Source: Prorocentrum cordatum (lineage: Eukaryota; Sar; Dinophyceae; Prorocentrales; Prorocentraceae). From it: a stretch of 64,000 bases of DNA. The notes under the pieces are model-generated. The model was not told the DNA's origin. It worked only from the letters and a program-made list of their open reading frames with translations, and made no database searches. Of this stretch, positions 1-10,025 are shown piece by piece. The stretch is from contig CAUYUJ010022043.1 in assembly GCA_963575745.1 (NCBI GenBank), positions 1-64,000 of the forward strand. The letters run 5' to 3'. The first letter of the stretch is position 1; each line of letters begins with the position of its first letter. The position numbers were made by a program, and so were the translations under genes.

Positions 1-25
1 TACAACTACTTCTCCTACGCCTACT

Positions 26-57
<32 letters not shown>

Positions 58-187
58 CAATCCTACTACTACTACGGTTACTGCTACTACTACTACTATT
101 ACCACCACTACAACTACTATACTGCTACTACTACTACTACTACCACTACTAATACTACTACTACGACTAGTATACTATTACGACTAT

Positions 188-238
<51 letters not shown>

Positions 239-770
239 GACTACGACTACTTCTACGATTGCTACTATTACTACTACTATAACTAGTATTGCTACTGCTG
301 CTGCTGCTACTACTACAACTACTAACACTACTACAAATATTATGTATTCTTCTACGAGTGTTGCTACGACTGTCACTAATACAATTGATCACGTTACTGG
401 TACCATTAGTACTATTGTCACGTGCAACATCTGCTATACGTATCACAATAATGGTGGCACAACTTATGCTAGTACGGCTACTTCGCCCACTACGTCCAGT
501 TATACTCTGCCCGTAATACACCATTCGTGTTGTTACTTCTTCTGGTACAAATACCACTACTACCATTACAATTTATGCTGCTACTTCTACACTGATACTA
601 TCGGGCTACTGTTACTAGTCGTAATGCGACTACTGGTACTACCGCTACCAGTACAACTGCCACTATACAACTGCCAGAAATACTGCTGCAACTGCGATTC
701 TTACTACTCTCTGCCACTTCTTCTACTATACTACTTCTACTGTTGCTGTTACCACTGCTATGATTTCCAC
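1..770. repeat. TAC/CTA trinucleotide microsatellite, decaying to the right
   Basis: Nearly pure CTA/TAC repeats fill positions 1-340. From about 340 to 770 the repeat is interrupted but still dominated by TAC, TTCTAC and ACTACT words. Open frames across it are only poly-Ser, poly-Val or poly-Leu readings of the repeat, so I call no gene here. Confidence 0.95.
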
Positions 771-1374
771 TCCGACCACATCTCCCCCTGCTTCTTCCAT
801 ACCACGGCTACAACCCTCTTGCTATCGCAAATTACACGCTGACACGCACATACTACCCAATAGATACGGCATACGGAATGCCACGGCCTGCATGCTGCCA
901 CTACTGCTCCTTGCGGGAACCGCAAGAAAGCATGCAGGACCACGCGCGGGAAAAGGACGAGGAGCACGGCGACGGCGGCGGCGGCGACTGCGGCGGCGGC
1001 GCGGCGGCGGCGCTTGTTGCCGTTGCTCCATCTGCGCCCCAATCGCAGCCACGATTTGCGCGATTCGAAATTCTGGCTGAACGCGCTAGCCGCCTCGGAA
1101 TATTGGCGCGCGCCTCGCACAGATCGGCGAACCCAGCCGCGGCGGCGCGTGGTCGCGCGCCGCCGCGCGAACGATGCAGCAACGTCAGCAGTTGGAGCTA
1201 TAGCTGCCCGCGGGGCTGGGCAACCACCGCATCAATCGATGGGCGGGGAAGGCGTGGCCAGCGCGGCCACGCGGGTGAGGCCCAACGCGGGGCTCACCCG
1301 ACGCGCGCGGCGGCGGTGGCGGCGGTGGCGGCGGCGGCGGCGCGGCGGTGGTGGTGGTGGTGGGGGGGGGGGGG
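771..1374. other. GC-rich intergenic stretch, no gene seen
   Basis: Contains GGC and GGT simple repeats (about 965-1,015 and 1,309-1,375) ending in a long G run. Frames are open on both strands only because of base composition. I see no domain, splice pattern or spliced-leader relict. Confidence 0.6.
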
Positions 1375-2460
1375 TGCTGGTTCAAAACCCCAATGGTGAA
1401 CATCCAATGCAAAATTGCATTCCGTGGTCGGAAGATGCGACGTCCGCAATGTGGAACCTGAAAAACCTAAGCGCCATGCGCGCGCTGCGCGGGCGCTGCG
1501 CGGTGCACGCCCACGATCGATAGCCCGCGGCGAAACCCCAATGGAAACGTCCATCCCCTCATTGGAAGAAACGGTCGCCTCAGCGTGGTGATTTCTATGC
1601 AACCAAGGCGACGTTGGATCGAAAACCCAATGGCGAACACCACGTGTAAACTTTCACTCCCTGGTTAGAGGCGGGCACAGCATGTGGGTATATTGGGCAA
1701 ATCTGCAAGTGACGCGCGTTTCGCGCGCGCGCCATGCAGCGCGCGCGCCGCGCGCGGGTGACGCGGGCGGGCGCGTGGCCCGTCACCTTCTCGCGCGCGC
1801 GACCGCGCTCGCGCTCGCTGCATTCAGAGCGACATTAAACCGAACGCCAAATGATGGACACCGAATGACATGTTTATTTCTCCGTTGGGAGGGGGCGATC
1901 ATCCCGACGTCGTGCATATAGGTATATACACATATATACAGCGAAGGCGATGTTCTATCGAAAACCAATTGGGAAAACCCAGCGTGGACTTTCATTCTCT
2001 GGTTGGAGGGGGCGACCCTCTCGCGGTGGAATGTTTGGATGACGTTATAGCTTCGCGCATGCATTGGTCGCGCTGCAGGCAGCGCGCGCGCCAGGAGCGG
2101 GCGGCGCGGGCGAGCGGGCGGCGCGTCAACCGCTCGCGCGTGCGACCGCGCTCGCGCGAGCTGCATGACGCACGCGGTTCGAGGTTGTTAAGTCTAAAAC
2201 ATAATGGTGGCAACCCCATGTAGATTTCATCCCATAAGAGATGGGGCAAGCTCGGCGCGAAGGAAGCGTTCACCACCATGCGTCGCGCGCGCGAAACATA
2301 CATCGCGTTCTTTACGAATTGAGAGCGTCGCCTTTTCCGACCAGGAAATGAAGAACGCGCTGGAAGTCGCCGCCGCGATTCCAATTTAACGGCGCCATCG
2401 TTCCATACAAGAATATATACCTGCACAAACGCACGTCGATTCTAACGCGGGCGTTGGGTC
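1375..2460. repeat. Degenerate dispersed repeat, about six diverged copies
   Basis: A block resembling 'GAAAACCCAATGG' followed about 20 bases later by 'TTTCATTCCCTGGTTGG' recurs with heavy divergence near 1,380, 1,530, 1,620, 1,850, 1,955 and 2,190. GCGCGC-rich spacers separate the copies, suggesting an old repeat of roughly 100-300 bp. No coding call. Confidence 0.5.
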
Positions 2461-4080
2461 GGAATGGTAGAATTTCCGCTCCGCTGCGCCCCTTTACTTC
2501 TGCGGGCAGCATGGTTGGGGGATCAGGGGGCTGCCCTGTGCCCGCTGGGGGATGGCGGACCGCGCCCTCAATTATATGCGCCATCTGTTTTGGCGGGCGG
2601 CCCGCCACCAGAACCCCCTGTGGATTTCCATGTGGCGGACGGCCCGCCGACGTCACCCTGCTCGCGCGCGTCGCCCGCGCAGACCTGCAGCGCGGTCGCC
2701 GACGTGAGCGTCGACGGCAGCAATGCGCTCGCAATGTGAAGAAGAGGGAGGCGCTGGGGGGCAGGGGGGGGGGCAATGCGCTCTTCAACGGGCTGCCATT
2801 CGTTCCTGGAAGCGCGCCGAGCCCTCATGACATCGCGCATGTCCGTTCGATATAAAGCGCCGCCGACGGGGGCCCCGCCGAATGCTCCATGATGCAGAGG
2901 TGGAGCGCGCCGCCGCCATTCCATTAATTCGGCGCATCCCTCGCGCGGTTCGCTGCCCCACGAGGAGTTCCACCGACGGCCCCGCTGACAACGATCGCAT
3001 GCGTCGCCGCAACGCAATTCCGCGCGGCCCTCGCGCAGTTCTTGGCCCCGCGCGGAAGCGCCGAGTGCCCCAGCGGCAGCGGCGGCGCGCGCCGCCGCCG
3101 CTGATTTCGGCGCGCGCGCCGCGCGCATCGCGGCCCCAAGGGGGGAGGTCCGCCGACGCCCCCCGCGGAAGGGGTCGCATGCGCCACTGCCACGGCGCGC
3201 CCCTCACGCCGCCGTGTGCTATCCGCCCCATGCAGTTTCGCCGCGCGCGCGTGCAAACCGCGGTTTCAAAAGGTCATGCATGTTGCGCTACATGTGCGGC
3301 AGATTGAACGGAGAATGCGTCGCAATGTTTCTGGTGATCCGATCGGCCGTCGGTCTCGCGCCGCTCGCGCGTTGCCAATGCAGTCCCGCGCGCCCATGAT
3401 CGCGCGCGCGCGTGCTCGCGGCGCACAAGCAGGCTGCGGCCATTTCGCGCGCACATCACCTGAAATCTCGTTGCCGACCGCAACGAGTTTTCGGGTGGCC
3501 CGCGCGGCCGTTTGCCACGTCTGCCGAACCTCATCGTCAAGCGCTATGTGCATGCTCGAGAATGCGGCCGCGGATTGCACGCGCGCGCGCTCGAGCTGTT
3601 GCGTAATATGTTCCGCATTGAGGTGGCCTCGTCGTGCGAATTGCGAATGTAAAATTTACATTCGGCGTGCGCCATGTGCGCTTTTGTCGAACATCGCCGC
3701 GCGTTGCATAACAGCAAATACGTCGCGCAGAAAAAAACTGGCGCTCCGCGGCGTGGGCTCGCGAGCTCCATCGCAAAACAGGTAAGGCAAACGTGGGCCG
3801 CTGGTCGGCGCAGTGGGCATCGGCGGTGGGGCGGTGGCGGTGGCGGCGCGACTGGTGGCCACGCGGGGCGCGGCGGCGCGCGCGGGCGGCGGCGGCGGGT
3901 TCGGCGGCGGTGGCGGGGGGTGGCGGGCGGGCGTTGGAACGGGAGATGGGGGGGGGAGTTGCGCGCAAACCCAATAGAACACATGCTGCGTGATGCACTG
4001 GGGAGGGGGACGCCGCGGGTAGAACGGAGGGGGCGGGAGCGGGGCGGGGGGGCATGGGCGGGCGTGCGTCATGCGGGGTA
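2461..4080. other. Very GC-rich stretch with weak internal repeats, no gene seen
   Basis: Runs of CGCGCG, GGCGGC and GGGG dominate. Segments around 2,780-3,090 repeat loosely a motif with GCCGCCGCCATTC and CCCCGCGCG. Many long frames exist on both strands, but all are Arg/Ala/Pro/Gly-rich composition shadows. Confidence 0.5.
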
Positions 4081-4401
4081 GATCATGAAAGCGACATGGA
4101 TTTTTCATAATTTCTTGCGTTATTTTTTCGATTTCGATGCGACGGTTTGCTGAAACGCAGCGCTAGTTTCAGGAAGCGATGGTTGTTGGCGTCGATGCGC
4201 GCGTCAACATGACCGCGCGCGCCTGATGCCCCAGCGCGCCTGGCCAAGTTAGTAACTAAGTTAGCAACCTAGTTATAACTGAGCGAATAACCAAGTTAGT
4301 AACACAGTTATAACCAAGATGCCTAACTCAAATATATGTGCAACAACTATATATAACCACCGCAACCAGATAACAACCACCGCATCCATCCCAGCAAACC
4401 G
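4081..4401. other. AT-richer segment bordering the 131-bp array
   Basis: Base composition drops sharply from the GC-rich left side. Between 4,248 and 4,320 short words such as AAGTTAGTAAC and AGTTATAAC recur. It abuts the left edge of the tandem array and may be a decayed end of the same element. No gene is visible. Confidence 0.45.
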
Positions 4402-5130
4402 GCGCCCTCGCTTGAGACATCCTCGCAAAACCGGCCCCGCCGGGGGAGATGCAGAGGAGCCCAGAGCGGCCTCCGGCACCGATTCCGGACGGATCCGCTG
4501 GATCCGGTGGATCCGCCGACGAATCCCAAACCAGCGCCCTCGCCTGAGACATCCTCACAAAACGGCACCCGGGGGGGATGCCCAGAGGAGCCCAGAGCGG
4601 CTCCTCCGGCACCGTTTCCGGACGGATCCGCTAGATCCGGTGGATCCGCCGACGAATCCCAAACCGGCGCCCTCGCCTGAGACATCCTCGCAAAACGGTC
4701 CCCGGGGGAGATGCCCAGAAGAGCCCAGAGCGGCCTCCGGCACCGTTTCCGGACGGATCCGCTGGATCCGGTGGATCCGCCGACGAATCCCAAACCGGCG
4801 CCCTCGCTGAGGACATCCCAAAAAACAGGACCTGAGGGGGGATCGCCCAGAATGAGCCAGTCGCGCCTCCCGCACCGTTTCCGGACAGATCCGCTCGATA
4901 CGGTGGATCCGCCGACGAATCCCAAACCGGCGCCCTCGCTTGAGACATCCTCGCAAAACGGGCCCCGGGGGAGATGCCCAGAGGAGCCCAGAGCGGCCTC
5001 CGGCACCGTTTCCGAACGGATCCGCTGGATCCGGTGGATCCGCCGACGAATCCCAAACCGGCGCCCTCGCTTGAGACATCCTCGCAAAACGGGCCCCGGG
5101 GGAGATGCCCAGAGGAGCCCAGAGCCCTGA
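4402..5130. repeat. 131-bp GGATCC-rich tandem array, locus 1
   Basis: About 5.6 units of 130-133 bp; the marker GACGAATCCCAAACC starts at 4,518, 4,651, 4,782, 4,914 and 5,044. Each unit usually has three GGATCC-like hexamers and the words CCTCGCAAAAC and GCCTCCGGCACCG. The unit length is not a multiple of three and the unit has few stops, so long frames stay open on both strands; I treat those as non-coding. A second array lies at 14,853-15,372. Confidence 0.93.
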
Positions 5131-5330
5131 GCATCCGGCACCCACAGAAAAGAAAGGATAAGTTATGTTTAAGTTCTGCACCTTAACTTAAAATGAACTT
5201 ACCTTAGAACGTACTTAAGTTACTTAGTCCGTACCTCAACTTAGACTTAGAACAAACTTAGAATTGCACTTAAAACGCACTTAGTTTGCACTTAGTTTGC
5301 ACTTAGTTTTTGGCCTGGTGTTGGGATGTC
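5131..5330. repeat. Right flank of the 131-bp array: boundary block plus ACTTAG-rich stretch
   Basis: The array ends in a block reading CATCCGGCACCCACAGAAAA, followed by GATAAGTTATGTTTAAG (from 5,157) and then many ACTTAG/TTAAG words to about 5,320. The same boundary block appears in reverse complement at the left edge of array 2 (about 14,800-14,850), as expected of terminal inverted repeats of one element type. Confidence 0.75.
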
Positions 5331-5596
5331 GTTTCGCAGTTAACGTATGCGGGCACAGCCGCAAAGTTTGAGCTACGTCATGCCACGTCTGCTAATCAGC
5401 GTTCCCTTTCCGATGTTTTTCGGCCCCTCGGTTTCTGGATTTCTGGTTGAAGGGTTTCGTTGGCCCATGGGCCCCTAGGATCCTGATGGGCCCCAGGGGC
5501 GCGCGCCTGGACTCCTTGGGTCTTGGATTCCTGGGTCCCTGTGCCCTGGTGGGAGAGCGAGGAGGAGGAGGAGGAGGAGGAGGAGGAGGAGGAGGA
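5331..5596. other. Leader region with a GGA microsatellite, no gene
   Basis: Contains GGGCCC-type GC blocks (5,465-5,550) and a GGA repeat (about 5,560-5,597) that ends at the spliced-leader relict. The frame reading through it joins the downstream gene, but the relict marks where the retroposed mRNA begins. Confidence 0.5.
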
Positions 5597-5618
5597 GCCA
5601 TTGCCGTTTTGGCTCAAG
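5597..5618 (+). other. Spliced-leader relict 1 (DinoSL-like)
   Basis: Matches 19 of 22 positions of the dinoflagellate trans-spliced leader, including the 3' part TTTTGGCTCAAG without error. It sits 59 bases before the ATG of the next gene. Known biology: such relicts mark genes re-inserted from reverse-transcribed, trans-spliced mRNA. Confidence 0.85.
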
Positions 5619-5677
5619 CCATTCAGAGGGCATCTTCATCAGACGAGAAAGGATCCACTTTTTGGACGCGGCTTCTG

Positions 5678-7071
5678 ATGAAGCGCCCAGCGGCGGCCAA
5701 GGCGATGCCCGCGGCGAAGCTCCAGAGGCCAGCTGCTTGGCACGAGCAGGACCAAGAAGAGGAGGACGACACCGACGAGGGGCCTTTGGTGAGTATCGCC
5801 GCCACGCGCGGCAAGGGCAAAAACACCCTCAAGGACGACGAGGACGCAGAGGACGGAGCAGCTGATTCCCGCACGACGACTCGTGCCCAGAGGCACACCT
5901 TCGCGAAGAATCGCAACCTCTTCGATCAGGCCTTGGTGGCCCAGTTCGACAAGCTGATGGACACAGCCAACAAGACCGTCGGCAAGCAGGCGCAGATCAA
6001 CCAGATCATCAACAGCTGCGTCACGAGGAAGGCTGCTGGCGGGATGGATGTCTTGATCAAGGCACGCTCGGTGAAGCGCTTCCAGCGCAACATGATGCGC
6101 GACGAGAACAAGGAGACGGCGCACGGCCTTGGATGGTGGAGTCTCGTCGGGACGAAGCTCGGCGGCTCGGAGTCCTTGGCGCAGAAAGCGCTCGACGCAG
6201 GGGAGGTCTACCAGGCAGAGGACACGGGGCTCTACTACCAGAAGTCCCACACCATCGAGCGGACGAAAGTCCAGGAGAAGGGCTACAAGGGCGAGGAGGA
6301 CACGGGCGGCCTGCTCTCGACGGACGAGTTCGCGCAGGCGTTGTGCGACCAGGAGGAGCAGCTCACCGCGGAGCCTCTCGGCGACTGGTTCAAGCAGTGC
6401 CAGAAGGGGGTCCCCAAGAAGATCGCGGGGGTGCAGGCGGACGACGGCGACTTCACGGTCATGCAGGACTCCTACTCCTACTCTTACTCCTAGTGTTATT
6501 CCAACCCTACTGATACTCCTACTCTTACTCATGCTCCTACCCCCCCTCGTCCCACTCATAATCCTGAGAGGGAGTAAGAGGGGAGGTAGGTGGGGGAAGG
6601 TGCATGGGGTATGAGTAGGAGTGGGAATGGGTGCTACCCGCAGGAGGGCTTCGACGCGGTCTCGAAGGTGACTCTGGCCCATGGGGTATGAGTAGGAGTG
6701 GGAGTGGGTGCTACCCGCAGGAGAGCTTCGACGCGGTCTCGAGGGTGACTCTGGCCCTGCGCCGCTTGGGCACCAAGATGATGGCCGCCGGGGGCAACTC
6801 CGAGACCACGAAGCTGATGTCTGGGAGGGCCATCAGCTTGTGCAAGGCCGTGGCGGGGCCTAGCGAGGCCATCGAGTCCCTCCTGGTGGCCCAGGGCGAG
6901 GCCAAGCGCAACATCTCGAAGGCGGACGTGGCGGAGGCTCTCAAAGCCATGAGCGTCCCGTACAAGCAGATGGTCGAGCTCTTCAATGAGATCGTGATCC
7001 AGGTGAAGTCCGCGGCCAAGGGCAGCAAGACCGCCGACGCGGCCAAGGGCTTGAAGCCGATCAAGCTTTAG
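5678..7071 (+). CDS. Retroposed spliced-leader gene 1, unknown function, two exons
   Basis: Proposed exons are 5,678-6,466 and 6,721-7,071, giving 379 residues. The start is the ATG of MKRPAAAKAM, the first in frame after the spliced-leader relict; Lys/Pro/Ala-rich starts of this kind are common in dinoflagellate multicopy genes. Residues about 25-60 are acidic, then a helical, charged body follows (QFDKLMDTANKTVGKQAQIN). Without splicing, exon 1 runs into a Ser/Tyr-coding TACTCC repeat and a stop at 6,491. Removing 6,467-6,720 joins exon 2 (ESFDAVSRVTLALRRLG) in phase 0 with no stop. I recognise no enzymatic domain. Function unknown; retroposed origin well supported, splicing model moderately so. 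Confidence 0.7.
6467..6720 (+). other. Probable intron with GA-AG ends and inverted-repeat termini (introner-like)
   Basis: The junctions read GCAG|GACTCC and CCGCAG|GAGAGC, so the hexamer GCAGGA is repeated at both ends like a target-site duplication. The 5' end is CT-rich (TACTCC/TACTCT repeats) and the 3' end carries purine-rich near-complements (GAGTAGGAGTGG), so the ends can pair. GA donors and mobile introns (introners) are known from dinoflagellates. The reading frame is restored exactly on removal. Confidence 0.6.
6604..6757 (+). repeat. 77-bp tandem duplication across the intron 3' splice site
   Basis: Copies at 6,604-6,680 and 6,681-6,757 differ at only a few bases. Each holds the end of the intron, the CCGCAG acceptor and the first coding bases of exon 2. 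Two acceptors therefore exist; use of the upstream one would shift or lengthen the protein. Confidence 0.9.
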
Positions 7072-7695
7072 GTCAGCGCTGAGGGCGCTTCGAAGAGAAT
7101 GAGAAGGAGAGAAGGATGATGTTTTCGTTTCAAAAAAATGTTTGGGTGCGTTTGGCGCAACCAGTGGGGCCGAGTCGATTTTGGCCCCCCAGGGGCTGAT
7201 TAAGGATTGAACCGAGCGAAACTACGTTTCGATTGAGCCGAGTGCTCGACGCGGCGCACGGCGCGCCGCGCGCAGGAGGCCGAGGCAGAATGGTTCGCCT
7301 CGTGCTACTCTTTTTTTTCTTTCCTCTCAACCCCTGCTACTTATCCCCTCCTGACCCTGATTCTCGCACTCGTTCTGATCGCCCTCTCCCCGTCCTGCCG
7401 CTCGCCCCATCTCGGGGCCCCTCTGGCTGCCTGCCGTTCCCGCTCGGCGCGATTGCCGCGCCGCCTGGTCTCGCCCTCGTCTCGGGCAACAGAGCCCCGA
7501 CCGAGCCCGCGAGAAGCGAGCGAGCCCAGCGATGGGCCCAGCAGAAAACATGTGTAAAATCTTGTGCGCTGAAACAACTGGCCCCTGAAGGGAGCCCTGG
7601 GGCCCTGAAATCACGTGGCCCATGGGGCCCCGACAAGGGAACCTGGGGGCCACAAAGGAATCCTGGTGACCATGTCGCAGATATGTTTTAGATAT
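7072..7695. other. Region downstream of gene 1, no gene seen
   Basis: Presumed 3' end of the gene 1 retrocopy followed by GC-rich sequence with GGGGCCC and CCCTGG words (7,560-7,680). A T run and pyrimidine-rich tract lie near 7,300-7,340. Frames on both strands have no recognisable content. Confidence 0.5.
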
Positions 7696-7795
7696 GTTGT
7701 AGATTCGTTGTAGATTTTGAAATCTACAACGAATCTACAACGCGATGGTGTAGATGCTTCGTAAATTTCAAAATCGACACCGAATCTACATCGCT
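7696..7795. repeat. 46-nt perfect palindrome plus decayed second copy (pair 1)
   Basis: 7,696-7,741 has two perfectly complementary 21-nt arms (each with GTTGTAGATTCGTTGTAG) around a TTGA centre. A diverged palindrome of the same type follows directly at 7,742-7,795. The same pair arrangement recurs at 9,929-10,025 on the other side of gene 2. Confidence 0.9.
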
Positions 7796-7929
7796 CATCC
7801 TTGAACAGCTGTCTGTAAGGTTAGTCTCACGTGCGTTCAGAGTGTCACAGTTGTTCAGGGTCTGTCTGAAAGTCTGAATCGAAAGAGCGGGGCGGGGCGA
7901 AAAGGCCAACATTCGCACCCCTCCTATCA

Positions 7930-7949
7930 TCGTAGCCGTTTTGGCTCAG
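7930..7949 (+). other. Spliced-leader relict 2 (DinoSL-like)
   Basis: Reads CGTAGCCGTTTTGGCTCAG, i.e. the leader with one A-to-G change and one A missing near its 3' end. It lies 32 bases before the ATG of gene 2. It shares the A-to-G change (CCGTTTT for CCATTTT) with the other two relicts. Confidence 0.85.
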
Positions 7950-7981
7950 CTGGCTTCCTTTGACGAGCCCTGAACTTTACA

Positions 7982-9544
7982 ATGGGATCGAAACGCCCTC
8001 GCCAGGTTGCAAACCCAGATGTTGCAGAATCCGACTACGTGTCTTGCTTGAAAGATTTCGCTGGCGGTAGATCCCTCGAGTCCGTGCTGCAGCCTTTGAA
8101 CACAGATATCAATAGGTTGACACCTGTTCATGTGGTCAGATCGTATAAGCTGTTGGAGTCGTTGATGAAAAAAGGAGTGTGGAATGGAGTTATATGGACG
8201 TCTCGGTTCATGATAGCTACAAAGGCAGTGTGCAGTGACGGAAGTGAGCTCACTGCGACGAACATCACCGATCACGTCAGAAATTGCTTCAGCATGGTCA
8301 GGCAGATCAAGTTGGACGAAACTTCGAGCGACGGTAATACTCGTTCCAAGAAGTCGTCACCATTCCTGCGGCAGCGCGGGGCCGCCGACAGAATCGCGAT
8401 CGACGCCCTTGTCGGAATGATGAAGCTCACGCAGCTGAGCGATGTACCCATCAAGACGCCCGATCCCAAGAAGGCTCTGGATTCGCCGCTATCAGGTTCG
8501 GCGCCGCCAATGTCCCCGACCCCGCGCGGCGCGGCTCTATCAGACAGCGGTTCGATGCGTGACTTGTTCAAGACAGGCTTGCGACAGGTCGAGGAGATGG
8601 AGCGTGACTTGGCCGAGTGTTCAAGCTTGGCGCCGCTGGTGACAGTGCCGTCTACCATAGCTTACCCAGAGCACGCGGCGAAATTCGATGAAGATGGGTT
8701 TCCACAGATGTCACCGAGATCTGACATATCTGCGGTATCTCAGCCATCGCGTCGCTCTGGTGCACCGTCGCGTCCGATGAGCATGCAAGACTTCATCGAC
8801 GGCCACGAGATTCTCGACGCCCCCGATGTTGGCCCAGAGAAAACATCGAAGCCCGACAAATTCGACGAGCCACCAGACCCTTGCACGCAGCGCCGCAGGA
8901 AGGAGATTCTGCGCGCGCGCAAGGATGCCAAGGCGACGCAGTCTATTACGGACCGCGCCAAGAAGCTTACGGTGCCAGATCCCAAGAAAAAACAACCATC
9001 AAGACAACGGGCGACCCCCCCGAGGATCGCAAGCTCATCAATCCGAAGTTGGCGAAGACAAAGGATCGGGCCCTGTAAACGCGAGAGAGTTCTGGCAGAG
9101 GGAAGAGGGCGAAAGGAATCCTCGCCCTCCGATCCCCCCCCCCCCAACAAAAAAAAAAAGAAGAAAAACAGCCCCCATCGCCGCAATGTCGATGGGGGGG
9201 GACGGGGGGGGGGGGGGATGCGGAAGCCGAGGCCTCTTCACCCTGCTCCCTCAGCCCGACACCCCCCCCCCCCGCCCCAAAACAAACTTCACTCGAAGAG
9301 GTAAAATGAGGAGGAGGACGAGGGCGAGAGGGGCTAGATTGAGCGATTCCATAAGGACGGTCGCTTTGAGATCACCGCGAAGGGTCTCCAGACGGGGAAG
9401 AGGGTCCACGCGACTACGGTACTGAAATCTAAATACGGGGCGTCGGCTGAAGCCGACATGGAAGCAGTTGTGAAACACATGCAGGAGACGCAATGTCCGA
9501 AGGCCGAGGCTATTGCATTTCGAAACAGCCTCCGTTCCGCCTGA
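7982..9544 (+). pseudogene. Retroposed spliced-leader gene 2, unknown function, interrupted
   Basis: The ATG at 7,982 (MGSKRPRQVANPDVAESDYV) is the first after the relict. The first about 330 residues read cleanly (VRSYKLLESLMKKGVWNGV, then an acidic/Ser-rich middle and a basic RRRKEILRARKDAKATQS segment). Near 8,985-8,992 an A run probably shifts the frame, because the sensible continuation (IKTTGDPPEDRKLINPKLAK) lies in another frame and stops at 9,078. A homopolymer-rich block (9,080-9,335; C, A and G runs) follows, then a clean C-terminal segment from about 9,338 (HKDGRFEITAKGLQTGKRVH) to TGA at 9,542. The block may be an intron or an insertion; homopolymer sequencing error is also possible. 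No known domain. Confidence 0.6.
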
Positions 9545-9928
9545 GATCGAGTTGCTCGCCGCACTAGCGGGCGCCCGCTCGTGCAGGGGTTGCTGGGAGG
9601 CGCTTGCGCGTGCTAGGGGTTATGCGAAGCATTGCTGCGTACTACATCCGATGCTGTAGTGACTACATACCGCGCCAAAGCGGAGCAAGGGAGAATGGTA
9701 AAAATGTCTGATTCATGTTATGTGCATGTAGCTCTTGATTCCAATTCTGTTCATTCCTCATAAGTTTATAAGAAAGGTTATCACACAAGTTATGTGATTT
9801 ACGTCGTCGCTAACAGATTTTACGGTACGGCGTTACGTTGCGTCGCCAATTTTTGCAACGTTCGGTTACTTGTTTGCGCGATGGATTGCATGGAAGTTGC
9901 AGTGTTGTGAGAATGTGTGAAATCGTAC
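9545..9928. other. Region downstream of gene 2, no gene seen
   Basis: Moderate base composition with no long frame of interest. It probably holds the 3' untranslated part of the gene 2 retrocopy followed by unique sequence. Confidence 0.5.
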
Positions 9929-10025
9929 GTTGTACATTCGTTGTAGGTTTTGAAATCTACAACGAATCTACAACATGATGTTGTAGATTCGTTGTAGATT
10001 CCCAAATCTACAACAAATCTACAAC
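9929..10025. repeat. Two 46-nt palindromes in tandem (pair 2)
   Basis: 9,929-9,974 and 9,980-10,025 are each 46 nt and nearly perfectly self-complementary, separated by ATGAT. They are the same family as 7,696-7,741. Mismatches are few, so each could extrude as a cruciform or fold as a 21-bp RNA stem. Confidence 0.9.

Noticed and set aside
117-842. Ser/Tyr/Thr or Val-rich frames in the TAC microsatellite
   Set aside because: Pure reading of a trinucleotide repeat on either strand.
771-4080. Many 100-190-codon frames in the GC-rich left end
   Set aside because: Overlapping frames on both strands with Arg/Ala/Pro/Gly bias and no motif; composition effect.
4347-5181. Long minus-strand open frames (up to 264 codons) over the 131-bp array
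   Set aside because: They are repeat-encoded, open in several frames at once because the unit lacks stops, and have no start or domain logic.
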